This document shows positions 51,815-60,570 of a DNA stretch of 64,000 nt, one piece after another. Source of the stretch: Emiliania huxleyi CCMP1516 (Eukaryota; Haptophyta; Isochrysidales; Noelaerhabdaceae); NCBI RefSeq assembly GCF_000372725.1, contig NW_005201223.1:317639-381638 (forward strand). Reading direction: 5' to 3'. Position numbers and translations under genes: made by a program. The notes beneath the pieces were generated by a model. The model searched no databases. It saw only the letters and a program-made list of their open reading frames with translations, and had not been told where the DNA came from. Within the stretch, counting starts at the first letter, position 1, and every line of letters begins with the position of its first letter.

Positions 51815-53347
51815 TCACTTTCCTCGGCCGCGTGCTGCCGCGGCGGCACGTCCCTCGGCCTTGCGCAGCAGCTTCTTGTTGACCTGCACGAGATCGAGAT
51901 TGAAGTGGGTGTAGAAGACCAGCAGCACAAACACAGCCAGGAAGATTGGCGAGAGGAGCGGGTACTCATATCCCAGGCCGCGCAGGCCGAGGTTTGTGAC
52001 GTAGACAGGGAAGTCACCCGTGTAAATGTACGCCAGACGGAGGCACGCATATGACATCGGCCCCCACCAGACGATGCGGGTGGCGTAGAGGGAGCCGAGG
52101 ACGAGCCGCTGGAAGTTGAGCAGCGCCTTTGGCCACGACATGGCGGGCGTCTGGTGGACCGCCATCGCGAGGAGCATCATGCCGCCCGAGAAGTGGTTCG
52201 TGATGAGCACCTGCGCCATGAAGGCCTTGGAGATGCCCGGGCCCGCCATGAGCGCCATCATCTCGAACCCGACGCCAAAGATGTGGTGCGGCACCATCAC
52301 GTTGTCGATCGCCTTGTTGTAGCGCGAGATGGTGTAGTCGGCGCCCGTCGGCGACAGGCGCCGGTAGAACATCGCGAGCATGTCGTACGTCTCCCACGCC
52401 ATGTCGGCGTACATGACGAAGTAAAAGATCGAGTCGTCGCGGCGGAAGAGGTAGAGCAGCGGGAGCGCGGTGCCGACGAGGAAATGCTCGAGCGCAAAAA
52501 CGACTTGCCCGAAGCCGACGGTGGCCAGGCTGGGCGAGTGCTCGTTGACGAAGTTCCAGTCGTTCATGAAGGGCGCGCGGTACGGGAAGGCGAGGCCCTT
52601 CTCGTTGAGCGCGTAGCGCTTGTGGCACCAGCCGCTGTGCTTGGCATCCCACAGCTCCTGCATGTACGCCATGGCCTCGCGCGCGGCCGTCTCGCGCCGC
52701 GCCGCGTCGGACGCCGGAGGTGCGACGCCGCGGAAGGCCAGGAAGCGGGCAACCTGCTCCTCGCTCGCCTCCATCACCGGCACGTCGAACGGCTGCGACT
52801 GGCCGGGCGGGTCGGGCCACGGCAGCTGGCTCGGCAGACTGCACTTGGACGCGTCAAAGTGGGTGAAGAGGAGGCGCGCGATGATGCCCGTGGTCCACAT
52901 GAAGAAGTTGCCCAGGACGGCGGCGACCAGGAGCGAGAAGGCGTAGCGGATCGGCGAGAAGTCGCCCACGAACGCCTCGGAGATGGAGAAGCTGCCGAGC
53001 CGCAGCTCCGAGCGCGAGAGCTGGAAGGCCTGGTCGAGGCACTGGGTCGTGATGCACCAGCCGGCGTAGTCGCCGGCCAGGACCATCTCCTTGTTGGGCC
53101 ACACGCCGGTCAGGGCGATGATGCGGTTGAAGATTGCAATGTCGGATTCGAGAGGGTCAAGGCTGGCAAGGGCGGCGAAGACAGCGGCGGCGACAGCGGC
53201 GACGGCGGTTGTGAAGTGGGAGGATACGCTGAGCGAGTGCTGGTGGTTGTCTTTCGTGGCGCGGCAGGAGGCACCGGACGGGGACTTCTGAGCCTTGATG
53301 GTCGTGACGAGGGAGGAGACGCCGAGTGAGGACCTGGCGATGACCAT
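51815..53347 (-). CDS. Polytopic membrane protein, tandem paralogue 1
   Basis: A 510-aa single-exon frame from ATG 53347. The N-terminus is Ser/Thr-rich, with an Ala-rich hydrophobic segment (about 50-65). At least six hydrophobic segments follow. The C-terminal half has HHIFGVGFEMMALMAG, ITNHFSGGMMLLAMA and a final AVFVLLVFYTHFNLDLVQVNKKLLRK; the paired His and membrane layout recall TLC (TRAM-LAG1-CLN8) proteins, tentatively. About 1050 bp (52058-53103) are identical, or nearly so, to 54118-55163 in the next gene, while the C-terminal segment around 52000-52050 and the N-terminus differ. Confidence 0.75.
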   Translation of the reverse strand: MVIARSSLGVSSLVTTIKAQKSPSGASCRATKDNHQHSLSVSSHFTTAVAAVAAAVFAALASLDPLESDIAIFNRIIALTGVWPNKEMVLAGDYAGWCITTQCLDQAFQLSRSELRLGSFSISEAFVGDFSPIRYAFSLLVAAVLGNFFMWTTGIIARLLFTHFDASKCSLPSQLPWPDPPGQSQPFDVPVMEASEEQVARFLAFRGVAPPASDAARRETAAREAMAYMQELWDAKHSGWCHKRYALNEKGLAFPYRAPFMNDWNFVNEHSPSLATVGFGQVVFALEHFLVGTALPLLYLFRRDDSIFYFVMYADMAWETYDMLAMFYRRLSPTGADYTISRYNKAIDNVMVPHHIFGVGFEMMALMAGPGISKAFMAQVLITNHFSGGMMLLAMAVHQTPAMSWPKALLNFQRLVLGSLYATRIVWWGPMSYACLRLAYIYTGDFPVYVTNLGLRGLGYEYPLLSPIFLAVFVLLVFYTHFNLDLVQVNKKLLRKAEGRAAAAARGRGK

Positions 53348-53426
53348 TGTTGCCCTCGGGGCACCTCAAGGATCGGTTGAAAAAGAATTTTACAACCCAG
53401 CTCCCTCGTGAAAAAGAACCTCATAA

Positions 53427-53541
53427 GGGTGGGCGACGGCTAGCGCACCACACCACTCTCCTTAAAATCCCTGTGTGGTGGCGGCGTGCCGTCCTCCCAT
53501 CCCTCCCTTGGTTGTCCGTTTTCTTTCTTTCTTTCTTTAAG
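53427..53541 (-). repeat. Dispersed repeat family C, copy 3 (inverted)
   Basis: Closest match to 14991-15102 when read on the minus strand, including TTTAAGGAGAG and GCTAGCCGTCGCCCACCC. Preceded by TTGAAAAAGAATTTTACAA, which recurs at 37806 and, inverted, at 58865. Confidence 0.8.
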
Positions 53542-53874
53542 ACTAAATTCTTGTAGCTCGTCTGCGAGTGTAGCTGGGCGACTACCGCGACGAGCGAGCA
53601 AATATGCGAGCCAGCTACGACTCGTGCGGACGACTCGCGTCGTCTCGAGACTCTCTCCGGTGCCTCACGCCAGGAGCAAACGCAGCGTCATCACATGCGG
53701 CAAGGCTGCCATGGACGTGTGCGACACGCCGCTTCAAATTCCGAGGCCGGAGGGGGTCATAATATCAATAGACAAAACACAAAAGACGACAGGAGAGTGG
53801 AGAGAGAGCGCATCCAGCACGCCAAAGCACACGCCTCTAACACACACGTGCCTCTAGCAGACACGCCACGCTGC

Positions 53875-55380
53875 TTACATCCCACGGCCGCGTGCTGCCG
53901 CGGCGGCACGTCCCTCGGCCTTGCGCAGCAGCTTCTTGTTGACCTGCACGAGATCGAGATTGAAGTGGGTGTAGAAGACCAGCAGCACAAACACAGCCAG
54001 GAAGATTGGCGAGAGGAGCGGGTACTCATAGCCCAGGCCGCGCAGGCCCAGGCTAGCAATGTAGTCCGGGAAGTCGCCAGTATAGATGTAGGTGAGGCGA
54101 AGGCACGCCACCGACATCGGCCCCCACCAGACGATGCGGGTGGCGTAGAGGGAGCCGAGGACGAGCCGCTGGAAGTTGAGCAGCGCCTTTGGCCACGACA
54201 TGGCGGGCGTCTGGTGGACCGCCATCGCGAGGAGCATCATGCCGCCCGAGAAGTGGTTCGTGATGAGCACCTGCGCCATGAAGGCCTTGGAGATGCCCGG
54301 GCCCGCCATGAGCGCCATCATCTCGAACCCGACGCCAAAGATGTGGTGCGGCACCATCACGTTGTCGATCGCCTTGTTGTAGCGCGAGATGGTGTAGTCG
54401 GCGCCCGTCGGCGACAGGCGCCGGTAGAACATCGCGAGCATGTCGTACGTCTCCCACGCCATGTCGGCGTACATGACGAAGTAAAAGATCGAGTCGTCGC
54501 GGCGGAAGAGGTAGAGCAGCGGGAGCGCGGTGCCGACGAGGAAATGCTCGAGCGCAAAAACGACTTGCCCGAAGCCGACGGTGGCCAGGCTGGGCGAGTG
54601 CTCGTTGACGAAGTTCCAGTCGTTCATGAAGGGCGCGCGGTACGGGAAGGCGAGGCCCTTCTCGTTGAGCGCGTAGCGCTTGTGGCACCAGCCGCTGTGC
54701 TTGGCATCCCACAGCTCCTGCATGTACGCCATGGCCTCGCGCGCGGCCGTCTCGCGCCGCGCCGCGTCGGACGCCGGAGGTGCGACGCCGCGGAAGGCCA
54801 GGAAGCGGGCAACCTGCTCCTCGCTCGCCTCCATCACCGGCACGTCGAACGGCTGCGACTGGCCGGGCGGGTCGGGCCACGGCAGCTGGCTCGGCAGACT
54901 GCACTTGGACGCGTCAAAGTGGGTGAAGAGGAGGCGCGCGATGATGCCCGTGGTCCACATGAAGAAGTTGCCCAGGACGGCGGCGACCAGGAGCGAGAAG
55001 GCGTAGCGGATCGGCGAGAAGTCGCCCACGAACGCCTCGGAGATGGAGAAGCTGCCGAGCCGCAGCTCCGAGCGCGAGAGCTGGAAGGCCTGGTCGAGGC
55101 ACTGGGTCGTGATGCACCAGCCGGCGTAGTCGCCGGCCAGGACCATCTCCTTGTTGGGCCACACGCCGAACAGCGCTATGAACCTGTCAAATCGGTCGAT
55201 GTCGAAGACGGACTGCAGGGCGGTGAGCGCGGCGGAGAAGTCGGGCGGCGGCGCGGCGACGAGGCTGGCAACGACGATGGCGGAGGCGGCGGCGGCGGCG
55301 GCGGCAGTGGCGGTCGTGGCGCGGGAGGAGACGGATGACATGGACTTGGCGCCGATCGAGGAGTGGGAAGTCGAGGCCAT
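53875..55380 (-). CDS. Polytopic membrane protein, tandem paralogue 2
   Basis: A 501-aa frame from ATG 55380 (MASTSHSSIGAKSMSS). Same layout as 51815-53347: Ala-rich N-terminal hydrophobic segment (AAAAAAASAIVVASLVAAPP), IALFGVWPNKEMVLAGDYAG, then a long shared central region and the same C-terminus (LLRKAEGRAAAAARGRG). It differs from its neighbour mainly in the first 75 residues and near CLRLTYIYTGDFPDYIASLG. A longer frame upstream (to 55788) is probably 5' UTR. Function unknown; TLC-like similarity is tentative. Confidence 0.75.
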   Translation of the reverse strand: MASTSHSSIGAKSMSSVSSRATTATAAAAAAASAIVVASLVAAPPPDFSAALTALQSVFDIDRFDRFIALFGVWPNKEMVLAGDYAGWCITTQCLDQAFQLSRSELRLGSFSISEAFVGDFSPIRYAFSLLVAAVLGNFFMWTTGIIARLLFTHFDASKCSLPSQLPWPDPPGQSQPFDVPVMEASEEQVARFLAFRGVAPPASDAARRETAAREAMAYMQELWDAKHSGWCHKRYALNEKGLAFPYRAPFMNDWNFVNEHSPSLATVGFGQVVFALEHFLVGTALPLLYLFRRDDSIFYFVMYADMAWETYDMLAMFYRRLSPTGADYTISRYNKAIDNVMVPHHIFGVGFEMMALMAGPGISKAFMAQVLITNHFSGGMMLLAMAVHQTPAMSWPKALLNFQRLVLGSLYATRIVWWGPMSVACLRLTYIYTGDFPDYIASLGLRGLGYEYPLLSPIFLAVFVLLVFYTHFNLDLVQVNKKLLRKAEGRAAAAARGRGM

Positions 55381-55781
55381 AGCGTCTAAGCGTGTCGGAA
55401 GTGCTGAACTCCTTGAAGACAAGGAGGCCAATTGCACCACACCTCCAAGGAGAAGGAAGAAGGCATTGGGTAAGCAGATCCCGGCCATAAATTTGGTAGC
55501 CAATACCTGACGTGCATAACCCACCGACCCGTTAAGCCGTTGTGTGGCGGCAGCCTGCCTGGGTGCCTGCCGCAGACTGCCGGCTGCCGCCTGCCAGGGG
55601 CCGATGGCCGTGGGGGGGCGGGGTTTCTGTTCTTTCCCTTGAAGAGCGGGTTGAAAAAAGAAAAAAATACAAAAACCCGAGCCTCCTCCGACTTGAAGGC
55701 AAAGTCCTACGACCTTGGCACCGACCGGAGGACATCTCTCGACCCGCGACAACGCCCCAGACGCGTGTATCCAGCTCGCAC

Positions 55782-57152
55782 ATGACAACCGTCGCCAAGC
55801 TTTTCGCCCTCCCGCTCGTGCTGGCCATGCTCCTCGTACAGCTCACCCTCATTCCGGTCATGCTTCCGGCCTTTCTCGTGCTGCTCTCCTCCAGCGCCCT
55901 GATGGCCGGCGCCTTGAAGCTCCTTCACCCGACGCAGACGGACGAGGTGACAAATGAGGAGTTCTACGGCTCCATTCTTCTGCTGCACATGAAGTCGGCC
56001 TGGGCGGCGCTCGCGGGCGTGGTCCTCGCCATCGTCGGGCCGTTTCAGATGGTCTCCGCCCTCGTCAGGTCCGCCGGCTCGCGGCCGGCAAACACGCTGC
56101 GGCCAACCTCGGTGCTGATCACGGGCGCCAGCAGCGGCATCGGCGCCGAGCTCGCTCGTCAGTATGCAAAGCCCGGCGTCCGCCTCGTGCTCACCGCACG
56201 GCGGGTAACAAAGCTGGACGCCGTCAAGGCGCAGTGCGAGGCGCTCGGCGCCGTGGTCACCGCCGTGCCGGCGGATGTGACGGACGCAGACATGATGGCG
56301 TCCGTCGTGGCCGCCGCGGACGAGGACGCGCCGCTCGACCTCGTGGTCGCAAACGCAGGCTGCTCCGAGTCGAACGTGCCCGGCGGCTCGCCGCTCTGGC
56401 ACAAGGCGGGCGTGGTCAACTCGACCAACGTGATGGGCACCGTCAACACAGTCAGCCCGGCGATGGAGCGGATGGTGGCGCGCGGGCACGGCCAGATCGT
56501 CATCATGGCGTCCGTGGCGTCCGCGGGCTCGAGCACCAACCCGTCAAGCGTCTCGTACGCGGCGAGCAAGGTGTGGGGCCGCGCCTATGGGCAGGGGCTG
56601 CGCGGCGCGCTCAAGGGGACGGGCGTGGGCGTGACGACCATCTGCCCCGGGTTTGTGGACTCGGAGATGGTGGGCGGCAAGGACGCGCGCAAGTCGGGCT
56701 GGCTGCCGTCGACCAACTGCCCCGGCTTTGCCAAGCGCTTCCTCGAGTCGATGACGATGCCGACCGACCAGGCCGTGCGGCACATGGTTGCGTCCATCGG
56801 GCGGAACGCGGGCGTCGTCACCCTGCCCTGGTGGTACCTCGCCTCCCTGTGGGCGCCGCAGATGCCGCACTACAACCTGATGCCGCCCTTTGTCGAGTAC
56901 TGGCTCGCGCCGTCCGGCCAGGTCAAGCCGCCCGCGCCGGCCGGCACCAAAAAGGCGTTCCGCGCGCCGTCGTCGTCCGAGGAGGAGGACGCGTCGAGCC
57001 CTCGCATCACCGAGAGGACGCCCAGCGTGTCGTCGTCCGAGGAGGAGGACATGCTGCCCTCCGCGAGCCCCTCGCTCCGCAAGCTGCGGCGTGCGGGCCG
57101 CGCGGTCCGCTTCTGCGTGTCGCACCTGGACGGCCTGCAGCTGTCCAGGTGA
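55782..57152 (+). CDS. Membrane-anchored short-chain dehydrogenase/reductase
   Basis: 456 aa from ATG 55782. Two N-terminal hydrophobic segments (about 8-45 and 70-90) anchor it, probably in the ER. TGASSGIGAELARQYA (113-128) is the cofactor-binding motif, VVANAG follows, VIMASVAS supplies the Ser, and YAASK (about 259-263) the catalytic Tyr and Lys. ICPGFVDSEM ends the core. This resembles 3-ketosphinganine reductase/17-beta-HSD-type SDRs. The C-terminal tail is Ser/Glu-rich with two copies of VSSSEEEDM/PSSSEEEDA, possible casein-kinase sites. Substrate unknown. Confidence 0.88.
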   Translation: MTTVAKLFALPLVLAMLLVQLTLIPVMLPAFLVLLSSSALMAGALKLLHPTQTDEVTNEEFYGSILLLHMKSAWAALAGVVLAIVGPFQMVSALVRSAGSRPANTLRPTSVLITGASSGIGAELARQYAKPGVRLVLTARRVTKLDAVKAQCEALGAVVTAVPADVTDADMMASVVAAADEDAPLDLVVANAGCSESNVPGGSPLWHKAGVVNSTNVMGTVNTVSPAMERMVARGHGQIVIMASVASAGSSTNPSSVSYAASKVWGRAYGQGLRGALKGTGVGVTTICPGFVDSEMVGGKDARKSGWLPSTNCPGFAKRFLESMTMPTDQAVRHMVASIGRNAGVVTLPWWYLASLWAPQMPHYNLMPPFVEYWLAPSGQVKPPAPAGTKKAFRAPSSSEEEDASSPRITERTPSVSSSEEEDMLPSASPSLRKLRRAGRAVRFCVSHLDGLQLSR

Positions 57153-57553
57153 GAAGAGAGCTGTGTATGTGCAGTGTGGCCGAGCGACTGGCACACCGGG
57201 CCCAAAGGTGCGTGCACTTATTTATTTGCATGTTTTTGCCTCTCCCTCGTTTCTCTGTTGATTGTCTGTCACATGATGTTTCCATCGCGGCGGGGGGGCT
57301 CCACCTCCTCAGAGTTTTTTGGCGTGACGCACTCTGTCCTCCAGACTCTCCAGTCCACACTCCAGTCCATTCTCGATCTCCGAGTCCTCCACATGGATCA
57401 TGGTCCATCCTCGGGGAACTCGGAACACCCAACACACCTTCCCCCATCGCCCCCCTCCGCTCTCCGCGGACCACGTGTACACACACCGCGTCCACAGACA
57501 GGTATTAACGATGTGTTTCGACTCTACAACACCGAGCCCCTCCCGTCCCTACT
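57153..57553. other. Convergent intergenic region, nothing recognised
   Basis: 3' flank of the SDR (+) and of the ankyrin gene (-). No structured feature seen. Confidence 0.4.
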
Positions 57554-58192
57554 CTACTCCGTCTCGCACGTGATCGCGAAGCCCAAGACGCAGTGGCCAA
57601 AGTCGATCGCCGCGATGCCGTTCGTGGGTCCGGCCGAGTCGAGGTGGTACCGCTCGTGGATCTCGTAGAGCGAGAGGACGAGGAGCGCCGCCCGCGCGCG
57701 CGCCGCCGCGGGGAAGAGGGAGTGGCTTGCCGGCGACCACGGCGCCGCCGCCCGCCGGATCAGCGCCGCCGCCTCGCCCTCGCCGCCCGCGGCGCGCCGC
57801 AGCGGCGTCGGCTCGCCCTCGTGCAAGCTTGCGCCGCTGCGGCGCATGAGGGAGGTGGCGCGGGCGGCGGTGAGGGTCTCAAGGTGCGCGAGCGGCGTCC
57901 AGCCGCGGCTGGCGACCAGCCAGGCGGCGAGGTCGGCGTGGCCGCGGCGGGTTGCAGCCTCCTCGGGCGTGCCAAAGGGCGGCACTGCGGCGCGGGAGGC
58001 GCCGTAGGAGGAGAGGAGCTTGGCGACCTCGAGGTGGCCATTGTGGCACGCGGCGAACAGCGGCGTGACGCCGTCGTTGCGGGCTTGGTCGGGCGCAGCG
58101 CCGGCCTCGAGGAGCAGCCGGGCGATCTCGAGGTGGCCCTTGTAGCACGTGACAAACAGCGGAGTGGCGCCGTCCTCTTTGGCCTGGTCCAT
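57554..58192 (-). CDS. Ankyrin-repeat protein
   Basis: From ATG 58192 the frame gives 212 aa. Two ankyrin units are clear (KEDGATPLFVTCYKGHLE and RNDGVTPLFAACHNGHLE, each followed by A+LLLEAGAAPDQA or similar), then degenerate ones (GWTPLAHLETLTAARATSL). The C-terminal part (SLYEIHERYHLDSAGPTNG) has no known fold. Upstream the same frame runs into a CT/GA microsatellite, so an intron or 5' UTR lies there and further ankyrin exons may exist. Protein-protein interaction role inferred. Confidence 0.7.
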   Translation of the reverse strand: MDQAKEDGATPLFVTCYKGHLEIARLLLEAGAAPDQARNDGVTPLFAACHNGHLEVAKLLSSYGASRAAVPPFGTPEEAATRRGHADLAAWLVASRGWTPLAHLETLTAARATSLMRRSGASLHEGEPTPLRRAAGGEGEAAALIRRAAAPWSPASHSLFPAAARARAALLVLSLYEIHERYHLDSAGPTNGIAAIDFGHCVLGFAITCETE

Positions 58193-58227
58193 CGCCGCGC
58201 TGGCGTTGCTGGACGTCACGTCGATCA

Positions 58228-58262
<35 letters not shown>

Positions 58263-58316
58263 CTCTCTCCCTCTCTCCCCTGTGAGTGTGTCTCTCTCTC
58301 CCACTCCCTCTCTCTA

Positions 58317-58389
<73 letters not shown>

Positions 58390-58395
58390 CTCTCG
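58228..58395. repeat. CT/TCTC microsatellite
   Basis: TCTCTC runs at 58228-58265 and 58300-58395 with short interruptions. Confidence 0.97.
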
Positions 58396-59300
58396 CTCGC
58401 TCTGCTGCTGTTAGCCTGTTACCTCCGGTCCACACGGGTACTCCCCTAGGTACTCCCGTGTCAGCTCCCGTGCTTAGGTCAACAAGGCCCCACGGTACAC
58501 GGCGTCTCCACACTAGGCGAGTCACACATGTGTCGTGATTGGGATCAAAGCGCCTATTGAGCGTCATGAATGAATGTATGTATGTGTATGTTGTCAGCTT
58601 TTTGTCGATGCTCCCGGCGGAGCGACGCATTCGTCTTGGCTTGGGTCTGCTGCGCGCTGCTCCGGGGAAGCTGCTCCGGGGAAGCTTTGTCTCTCTCGCT
58701 CTCGCTCGCACTAATTCTTCCGCGTTGTGTACCTGTGTTACAATCTGTTGCGGGCATTAAGAAAACAGGACCCGCGGCACGCCGCCGTTTCTAAGCCTTT
58801 CCACCCACCCCACCCACCCCACGCCGTGGTTTCATAGCTTCGGTGTTCGTGCGAGGGAGTTTTGTTGTAAAATTCTTAGCTTCGGCCGCACGGCCGGCAC
58901 CCCAGGTCAGCCGGGATCTACAGTCTGTAGGAACGTTTAGGTAAAATGACAATAAGGAAGCGCTGGACCGATGTCGCAAGTCCGCAGTCTGCCACCCACT
59001 TGGGATGACAGGAAGACGCACACACCTCCATCCACACCGCCCAGAACACCGCAGACTTGGGCAAAATGACAAGTGCGCGCGCGCGCGCCGCAGGCGAAGA
59101 AAAAATTTGAGCGGGGCTCCTGTTTCACACTCGTGTGTGGGCCCTTTCTTGGTTGGGGCCGCGCCTGCGGCGCTTTGGAAATCGCTTGGTAGGGTTTCTT
59201 AATTAATGCCCTGTTTTCAACAAACAAAATTAATGCCCGCAACAGACTGTAGTCCCAGTGCGCGCCAGTCTTGTGCCTATAGTGTCGCGCGAGGGATATA

Positions 59301-59445
59301 GAAAGAAAGAAAGAAAACAGATAACCCAAGGGAGGGATGGGAAAAGAAAGAAAGAAAACAGATAACCCAAGGGAGGGATGGGAGGACGGCACGAAACCAC
59401 AAAGAAAGAAAGAAAGAAAACAGACACGCCAAACGAGGAATGGGA
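59301..59445 (+). repeat. Dispersed repeat family C, copy 4 (partial, tandem)
   Basis: Three starts of the AAAGAAAGAAAACAG tract, two followed by ATAACCCAAGGGAGGGATGG and one then by GAGGACGGCACG. It lies 100 bp before the next gene. Confidence 0.75.
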
Positions 59446-59544
59446 AGAAAGGACTTTTGGGCCCGTAAATTCTTCCGGCCGGAAGGACCCGCCTGGCCTC
59501 CTTGAGCGCGCTATCGGCTCCTTCTAAGAAGCAACCAGCTCAGA

Positions 59545-60570
59545 ATGCTGCCCCTCGCGTGCGTCCTCGCCACCGTATTCGCTGTGCTCGCCACCGTGCT
59601 CGCACTGACGAAGAAGCTCACCGCTCGCCAACGGTGGAGTCCTCGCGAGAAGACTATCGTGCTCACTGGCGCCTCCTCTGGCATCGGCTCGTCTCTCGCT
59701 AGAACCTACGCCGCGCAGGGAGCCAAGCTCTACCTTGTGGCTCGGAGGCGTGAGGCGCTCGAGGCGGCCTGCGAGGAGTGCATGGCGGCGGGCGCGAGCA
59801 GCGCTAAAGCGGTGGTGGCCGACGTCTCAAGCGAGAGCGGCTGGGATGCGATCCGCAGCGCCATTGGAGACGACACCGTCGACTTGCTCGTGCTCAACGC
59901 CGGGCTCTCCATGGGCTCGCCGTTTGCCTCGCTGAGCGAGCGCAAGGAGGCGATGGGCATCATGAAGCACCTGATGGACGTCAACTACATGGGCGCGGTC
60001 GGCGTGCTCGACGCCTGCCTCGGTGCCATGCGGCAAGCGGAGGGCGGAGTCCGGCTGCTGGTGGTGAGCAGCGTGGTGGGCCTCGTGGCGCCGCCCACCC
60101 GGACCGGCTACGCCGCCTCCAAGTTTGCGCTCAAGGGCTTCTTCAATGCGCTGCGTGTCGAGCTCGGGATGAGTGAGCAGGTGCCGCCCACGATCACGCT
60201 CGCCTATCCCGGCGCGGTCAAGACAAACATCAACCGCGCGCGCCTGCGGGGCGGCGTGGACGGCGGCAGCGGCGCGGTGGACCTCGAGCTCGACAAGAGC
60301 ATGAGCGCCGACCGCTGCGCCTCGATCATGGCTCGCGCTCACGCGGCGGGGTGCCGGGATGTCTACTATTCCATCGACGGCACTCGGGTCGGCGCCGTCA
60401 AGACGAGGCTCCTCCGCCACCTCGCCTTCTTCTTCCCCGCCGGCGCCGACAAGGTGCTCGCAAAGAGCATCGGCGCGATGAGCAAGTCGCGCAGGCAGGT
60501 CAAGGGCCTGCTCAAGGGCGTCGCCAAACTCGTCATCGCCAGCTCTCGCTTCCAACCCACGCCCTCCTGA
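59545..60570 (+). CDS. Short-chain dehydrogenase/reductase (11-beta-HSD/DHRS7-like)
   Basis: 341 aa, single exon, ATG 59545. An N-terminal hydrophobic segment (LACVLATVFAVLATVLAL) would be a membrane anchor. TGASSGIGSSLARTYA (41-56), LVLNAG, VSSVVGL and YAASKFALKGFF (from about 189) give the cofactor site and catalytic Ser, Tyr and Lys. AYPGAVKTNINRA follows. The C-terminal region has a further hydrophobic stretch (LLRHLAFFFPAGADKVL). Likely ER-anchored; substrate unknown. It shares only the fold with the SDRs at 35565 and 55782. Confidence 0.88.
   Translation: MLPLACVLATVFAVLATVLALTKKLTARQRWSPREKTIVLTGASSGIGSSLARTYAAQGAKLYLVARRREALEAACEECMAAGASSAKAVVADVSSESGWDAIRSAIGDDTVDLLVLNAGLSMGSPFASLSERKEAMGIMKHLMDVNYMGAVGVLDACLGAMRQAEGGVRLLVVSSVVGLVAPPTRTGYAASKFALKGFFNALRVELGMSEQVPPTITLAYPGAVKTNINRARLRGGVDGGSGAVDLELDKSMSADRCASIMARAHAAGCRDVYYSIDGTRVGAVKTRLLRHLAFFFPAGADKVLAKSIGAMSKSRRQVKGLLKGVAKLVIASSRFQPTPS

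Noticed and set aside
53695-55338. 547-codon plus-strand frame opposite tandem paralogue 2
   Set aside because: The same antisense frame occurs opposite paralogue 1 because the DNA is duplicated; residue content is shadow-like.
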